DNA of 64,000 nt, from NCBI RefSeq assembly GCF_023716665.1, contig NZ_CP071859.1, positions 2,108,001 to 2,172,000 on the forward strand. The letters run 5' to 3'. A program made the position numbers and the translations under genes. Below the pieces are notes generated by a model that saw only the letters and a program-made list of their open reading frames with translations, ran no database searches and was not told the DNA's origin. Origin of the DNA: Vibrio sp. SCSIO 43135 (GTDB lineage: Bacteria; Pseudomonadota; Gammaproteobacteria; Enterobacterales; Vibrionaceae). Below are positions 60,387 through 64,000 of this stretch, in pieces (the stretch's first letter is position 1; the number at the start of each line of letters is the position of its first letter).

Positions 60387-61139
60387 CTAAAATTCTTCGT
60401 CTAGGTAATCATCTAAGAAGTCTTCTTCATCTTCGTCATAATCATCCGTCACAATTTCTGCTTTGAAGTCTTGGTGCTGAAGATACACTTCTCTCGTTAA
60501 CGCATATGGATCAGGTGAGTTCTCTAGTTGGCTTTCTTGTGCGACTAAAGAAGCACGAGTTTCCATGCCTTCCAAAGCCCACTTGCCAAGCCCTGCCCAG
60601 AAGTTTAAGTAAGACAATGGCGCATAGAGCCCGTCGACCACATCCGTGGCTTCTCTGACCGTCCAAGGGCCATATGCAGGTACCATCACGTAAGGACCGT
60701 TACCAACTCCATAATGACCAACCGCGTCACTGAACGCTTTCTCGTTATGATCTGTGATACCAGCCTCTGAAGCGATATCAATAAAACCCAGTAAGCCTAG
60801 CGTACTGTTGAGCCAAAAGCGGTTGAAGTGATCGAGCGCCTTGTTTCCGTTTCCCATAACAAGATTATTCACCATGCTGGAAGGTTCATCTAAGTTACCA
60901 AGAAAGTTGGCGATACCGCTACGAACCGGAGATGGAACGTAGTTGACATACGCAAGAGAGACTGGGCGCACTAGGTACGGATCAAGATAGTCGTAGTTAA
61001 CCGTCCACATTGCGCGGTTAAACCCTTCCAGTGGGTCATTTATATTTGACTGCGGTTCTTCTTCAGGCGCACTAGCACACCCGAGTAGGGAAATAACAAA
61101 TAAGCCTAAGATCCATGGCCGAAGCGGTCGAAGCTGCAT
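60387..61139 (-). CDS. mlaA: MlaA (VacJ) outer-membrane phospholipid-transport lipoprotein
   Basis: A protein of 250 residues from ATG 61139 (in-frame ATG 61154 also possible). The lipobox SLLGC puts the lipidated Cys at 21. NDPLEGFNRAMWTVNYDYLD, DPYLVRPVSLAYVNYVPSPV, NFLGNLDEPSSMVNNLVMGN, FWLNSTLGLLGFIDIASEAG and GNGPYVMVPAYGPWTVREAT are the MlaA family blocks. A very acidic tail (DDYDEDEEDFLDDYLDEEF) ends it. MlaA removes misplaced phospholipids from the outer leaflet for return to the inner membrane. The rest of the Mla system is not in this window. Confidence 0.95.
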   Translation of the reverse strand: MQLRPLRPWILGLFVISLLGCASAPEEEPQSNINDPLEGFNRAMWTVNYDYLDPYLVRPVSLAYVNYVPSPVRSGIANFLGNLDEPSSMVNNLVMGNGNKALDHFNRFWLNSTLGLLGFIDIASEAGITDHNEKAFSDAVGHYGVGNGPYVMVPAYGPWTVREATDVVDGLYAPLSYLNFWAGLGKWALEGMETRASLVAQESQLENSPDPYALTREVYLQHQDFKAEIVTDDYDEDEEDFLDDYLDEEF

Positions 61140-61215
61140 AGACACAATATCCATATAAAACAAAGGCCAGTGAATACACTGGCCTAATCGTTACAACAAG
61201 TATATACAGATTGTA

Positions 61216-62433
61216 TTAATACTGCTTATTAATCATAACTTCAACTGCTTCACCCAGTTTAATAACATCGCTGTCACCATACCAGTCACCATCTTTGGTC
61301 GCTACGTTGCCGTCAGTATCAATACGAACTCGGACAATTAGCTCTTCCAAGTCAGACAGTTTACGCCCTTGCACCATACTGTTTCCATCATCCAACACCA
61401 CCGTTCTCGGTAGTGTTCCAAGTGGGTAGCGAGCTGCCGCGACTGGCATTGGCGCACCATCAGCGCTATGAATAGAAACAATCAGTGCAGAATTAGGATC
61501 CGCTTGAACGTCATCTGAAAGAGAGATAGTTACCGATACCGATTTGCCTGGTTCAATCGCTTTACCCATCTTCTTTTGAGCACTTTCAATACTGCGAGAA
61601 AGCATCTCATAACGGCTGTCTTCTGGACCAATCATTTGTTGCATAATGCTCCAGTACTTCACCGCTGCTGGGTAATCCTGACGCTCAAATGCATCAAATG
61701 CGAGTAGAGAGAAAACACGCAGATCAACGTAGTCTTTTTGTACTAGCTTACCGAGTAAGGTACGAGCACGGTTTTGATCAACTTCATCCTGAGACAACAT
61801 CAGTGCTTGTGCGTAGCCAAGCTGTACATCGTCATTTTCCGGCTCAAGACGATATGCTTTTTTCATAGCCCCAATAGACGTATCGACATCGCGATTTGCC
61901 AGTGCGATTCGGCCTAGTAGTAACCAGCCTGTAGAGTCTTCAGGTTGATAATGTAAGCGCGTGCGCAAAGCTAAAGTTAAGTCATCCATCTCGTCTTGAG
62001 TTAATGCCTCGCCCTGTGGCGACATTAACTTTTTAGACAAAGCAGGTAAGTTATTGCTCACTTCTTGCCAGCTTTTTACTTGATCTGCTGCACCAAACTT
62101 AGCGTACATACCGTAAGAAAGGCCAACCACAAGAAGCACAGAAGGGATTAATACCATAGCCGGAGAAATGTGTGACTTCTCAGTTTTTGTATCATCGGCA
62201 GGAATGTCATCCAATAGAGACTGTTTCAAATCTGAAATCAGCTCTTGCTGGTTATCGACTAGACCTTCGTCTGTTTCTTCTTCCAATTCTGATAAGCGAT
62301 CTTTGTAAAACGCTTTGTTGAGTTCATCACGCAACATTTCATCATTGTTGGCTTTCTTCTTGATCACTGGTAGCGCGATAAGAACACATGCAAATGCGAC
62401 AAGCGCAATTGAAGCTATCCAGAATAATCCCAT
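61216..62433 (-). CDS. ccmI: Cytochrome c maturation protein CcmI
   Basis: A 405-residue inner-membrane protein. Two membrane helices (about 3-23 and 93-112) flank a cytoplasmic coiled-coil loop (DELNKAFYKDRLSELEEETD). The periplasmic TPR domain (about 160-260; WLLLGRIALANRDVDTSIGA, ENDDVQLGYAQALMLSQDEV) holds apocytochrome c, and a C-terminal domain follows. It is the last ccm gene here and overlaps ccmH by one base. It works with CcmF and CcmH in haem attachment. Confidence 0.93.
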   Translation of the reverse strand: MGLFWIASIALVAFACVLIALPVIKKKANNDEMLRDELNKAFYKDRLSELEEETDEGLVDNQQELISDLKQSLLDDIPADDTKTEKSHISPAMVLIPSVLLVVGLSYGMYAKFGAADQVKSWQEVSNNLPALSKKLMSPQGEALTQDEMDDLTLALRTRLHYQPEDSTGWLLLGRIALANRDVDTSIGAMKKAYRLEPENDDVQLGYAQALMLSQDEVDQNRARTLLGKLVQKDYVDLRVFSLLAFDAFERQDYPAAVKYWSIMQQMIGPEDSRYEMLSRSIESAQKKMGKAIEPGKSVSVTISLSDDVQADPNSALIVSIHSADGAPMPVAAARYPLGTLPRTVVLDDGNSMVQGRKLSDLEELIVRVRIDTDGNVATKDGDWYGDSDVIKLGEAVEVMINKQY

Positions 62434-62912
62434 TACTGCTTGTCTCCGTTATTCTTCTCGTCAAGTAACGCTTTGAGTCTTGCTTCTTTATCTTTGTCCC
62501 AATCATCTCCGCTTGCGGTTTTTTTCTTAGTCGTTCGAGTACGAAGTACGATCAAACCGAAGCCTAAAACAAGCACTGCAATTGGACCAGCCCATAGAAC
62601 GGCTGTACCAAGAGTCAGTGGCGGATTGTAAGTCACAAAGTTGCCGTAACGAGCAATCATGTAATCGACGATTTCTTTCTCAGATTTACCTTCTTTTGTC
62701 ATCTCATAGACTTTTTGACGCAAGTCCTGAGCGAGCTCGGCGTTTGAATCGCCAATGGTATTGTTCTGACATTTAGGGCATCGCAACGTATGGCTTAGAT
62801 CCTTGAATTGAAGCTCTTGCTCCAAGGTATCAAATTCATACACATCGATCGCTGCACTCGCAGCCATAGAAAGTGAGAAAGCTGCCACTATAGCGAGGAG
62901 GAATTTTTTCAT
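62433..62912 (-). CDS. ccmH: Cytochrome c maturation protein CcmH
   Basis: A 159-residue protein. The signal peptide (about 1-20) is followed by a periplasmic thiol domain with the redox motif Cys45-Pro-Lys-Cys48 (LRCPKCQNNT), the helical VYEMTKEGKSEKEIVDYMIA, RYGNFVTYNPPL block, a membrane helix (about 104-124) and a Lys-rich tail. It reduces the apocytochrome Cys-x-x-Cys-His site. The short form without the TPR domain matches a separate ccmI gene. Four-base overlap with ccmG and one-base with ccmI. Confidence 0.95.
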   Translation of the reverse strand: MKKFLLAIVAAFSLSMAASAAIDVYEFDTLEQELQFKDLSHTLRCPKCQNNTIGDSNAELAQDLRQKVYEMTKEGKSEKEIVDYMIARYGNFVTYNPPLTLGTAVLWAGPIAVLVLGFGLIVLRTRTTKKKTASGDDWDKDKEARLKALLDEKNNGDKQ

Positions 62913-63463
62913 TGCTTCGCCTCCGCCAACATTTCGTCATACATTGGTTTTAGCTTCTCATTCCAGTTGCGGGTATTGACATCGCCAACATGACGGTATC
63001 GGATGATACCGTTTGCATCGATTAGGAACGTTTCAGGTGCACCGTATACACCTAAGTCTAGTCCCAGCATGCCGTCACCATCGAATAAGCTAATCAGGTA
63101 AGGGTTGCCTAATTCATTTAACCAACGTACCGCTTTATTACGCTCATCTTTGTAGTTCAAGCCAATGATTTTAACGCCTTGGCTTGCAAGCTCATTAAGG
63201 TAAGTGTGCTCTGCGTAACACGTTGGACACCATGTTGCCCAAACGTTTAGTAGCAGAGGCTCACCTTTGAAAATAGCTTGGTCGTAAATTTTGCCAGGTT
63301 CTGCTAAATCTTCTAGATGGAACTCTGGGACGTCTTTACCAACCAGAACGGATTCCAGTTTGGTTGGATCATCACCCGCAGAATTACGTACCAACTGAGT
63401 AGCAAACACGGCTGCCAAAGCCATGAACGCGACTAGTGGGATAAAGAGTATCTTCTTATTCAT
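62909..63463 (-). CDS. ccmG: Thiol:disulfide interchange protein CcmG (DsbE)
   Basis: A 184-residue protein. One N-terminal membrane anchor (about 5-23) is followed by a periplasmic thioredoxin fold with Trp-Cys79-Pro-Thr-Cys82 (NVWATWCPTCYAEH), the GVYGAPETFLIDANGIIRYR cis-proline segment and RHVGDV. It supplies reductant for apocytochrome c. It starts directly after the ccmF stop and overlaps ccmH by four bases. Confidence 0.95.
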   Translation of the reverse strand: MNKKILFIPLVAFMALAAVFATQLVRNSAGDDPTKLESVLVGKDVPEFHLEDLAEPGKIYDQAIFKGEPLLLNVWATWCPTCYAEHTYLNELASQGVKIIGLNYKDERNKAVRWLNELGNPYLISLFDGDGMLGLDLGVYGAPETFLIDANGIIRYRHVGDVNTRNWNEKLKPMYDEMLAEAKQ

Positions 63464-64000
63464 TTACGCCTCCTTGGCCTTCGGCTGCTTACGGAAGCGG
63501 TATCGCTTATCGCTAATTGCAATCGCGCCACCTAGAGCCATCAGTAATGAACCGGCCCAAATCCAACGGACAAACGGTTTATGATAGATACGAACTGCCC
63601 ACGACTCACCATCATCAAGACGTTCACCCATCGCAATGTAAAGGTCACGAGTAATACCTCTGTCGATCGCCGCTTCTGTCATCATCGAGCGGGCGGTACG
63701 GTAGAAACGTTTCTCTGCGTGCAGTGTATTTACGTATTTACCATCTAGCGTGATTTCAAAGTCAGCAATGTAACCATCGTAGTTAGGTCCATCTTTGTCA
63801 CGTAGACCTTGGAAGTAGAAATCGTAACCTTGGATCTGGTAGTGCTCACCAGGAGCTAAACGTACATCACGCTCGATACTGTAGTTTTGCACCATCGCAA
63901 TACCAATAACGGTGACGGCCATACCAACGTGAGCACACATCATTGCCCAGTGGCTACGTTGCAGTTTACGTACACCCTCTGAGAATTTATGACGGTGCGT
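63464..64000 (-). CDS. ccmF: Cytochrome c haem lyase subunit CcmF, C-terminal part only
   Basis: Cut by the window edge; about 179 C-terminal residues remain and the frame is open to 64000. The visible part has RSHWAMMCAHVGMAVTVIGI (periplasm-facing His and membrane helix), a large periplasmic loop (about 35-130: APGEHYQIQGYDFYFQGLRD, LHAEKRFYRTARSMMTEAAI, TRDLYIAMGERLDDGESWAV), PFVRWIWAGSLLMALGGAI as the last helix and a basic tail. CcmF is the membrane haem lyase. An internal Met at 63943 is not the start. Confidence 0.93.
   Translation of the reverse strand, partial: THRHKFSEGVRKLQRSHWAMMCAHVGMAVTVIGIAMVQNYSIERDVRLAPGEHYQIQGYDFYFQGLRDKDGPNYDGYIADFEITLDGKYVNTLHAEKRFYRTARSMMTEAAIDRGITRDLYIAMGERLDDGESWAVRIYHKPFVRWIWAGSLLMALGGAIAISDKRYRFRKQPKAKEA

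Noticed and set aside
1..64000. Mobile elements, CRISPR arrays, tRNA and large rRNA genes
   Set aside because: Read for transposase motifs, terminal repeats, regularly spaced repeats and tRNA-like TTC-GATTC arms; none found. The SRP RNA is the only secure RNA gene.

Overview
The window looks like a stretch of a Vibrio main chromosome. The evidence is gene content and order: a TtpC-containing TonB2 operon, an AphB-type LysR regulator beside an RssB-type response regulator, fadIJ next to tandem FadL porins and an ECF sigma factor, and the ybaN-apt-dnaX-ybaB-recR block. Coding density is high, intergenic hairpin terminators are clear, and I see no insertion sequence, prophage, integron, CRISPR array, tRNA or large rRNA gene. 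Most of the window is ordinary core or near-core gammaproteobacterial sequence; the accessory-looking parts are about 0.4-9 kb and the iron locus at 9-25 kb.

Layout. 0.4-6.2 kb: two exported DUF1254/DUF1214 proteins, two sister LysR regulators and an AraC regulator. 6.3-9.0 kb: a FadL-type porin, a small membrane protein and an HlyD-type adaptor in one transcription unit. 9.2-24.8 kb: a siderophore-uptake region with a TonB-dependent receptor, an AraC regulator, a FhuF-like reductase, the TonB2 energising operon (DUF3450, TtpC, ExbB2, ExbD2, TonB2, TPR), a divergent hydroxamate-type ABC importer and an IutA-like receptor. Fur-box-like sequences sit at each of its main promoters. There are no siderophore biosynthesis genes, so the region looks like uptake of siderophores made elsewhere. 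24.9-31.4 kb: MsrA-like, DUF3626, HPP and TetR, TrmH-type methyltransferase, FdxA, an FAD dehydrogenase and an exported fumarylacetoacetase-fold protein. 31.6-36.5 kb: DoxX-like protein, a first ECF sigma/DUF3379 pair, ahpF and ahpC with OxyR-like sites, and the 4.5S (SRP) RNA. 36.6-43.8 kb: a GGDEF protein with periplasmic sensors, a frameshifted membrane-protein gene, the atl-ybaY-tesB group, and a DecR-like regulator divergent from a cysteine desulfhydrase-like enzyme. 43.9-49.9 kb: recR, ybaB, dnaX with a complete programmed -1 frameshift signal, apt, ybaN, a 43-residue membrane peptide and rssB. 50.1-60.3 kb: aphB, a nitroreductase, fadIJ, a candidate sRNA, a second ECF sigma/DUF3379 pair and two FadL porins. 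60.4-64 kb: mlaA and the end of the ccm cytochrome c maturation operon (ccmF partial, ccmG, ccmH, ccmI).

How the parts fit. The iron locus contains every layer of siderophore uptake: two outer-membrane receptors, TonB2 energy transduction, a periplasmic binding protein with permease and ATPase, and a reductive release enzyme. The right-hand third combines long-chain fatty acid uptake (FadL) with beta-oxidation (FadIJ), with a FadR-like site in front of fadI. The most unusual items are the two unlinked ECF sigma/DUF3379 modules, the candidate Hfq-type sRNA between fadI and the second ECF gene, the dnaX recoding signal, the twin TetR operators, the ybaN homologue without a normal start codon where its family starts, and the exported fumarylacetoacetase-fold protein.
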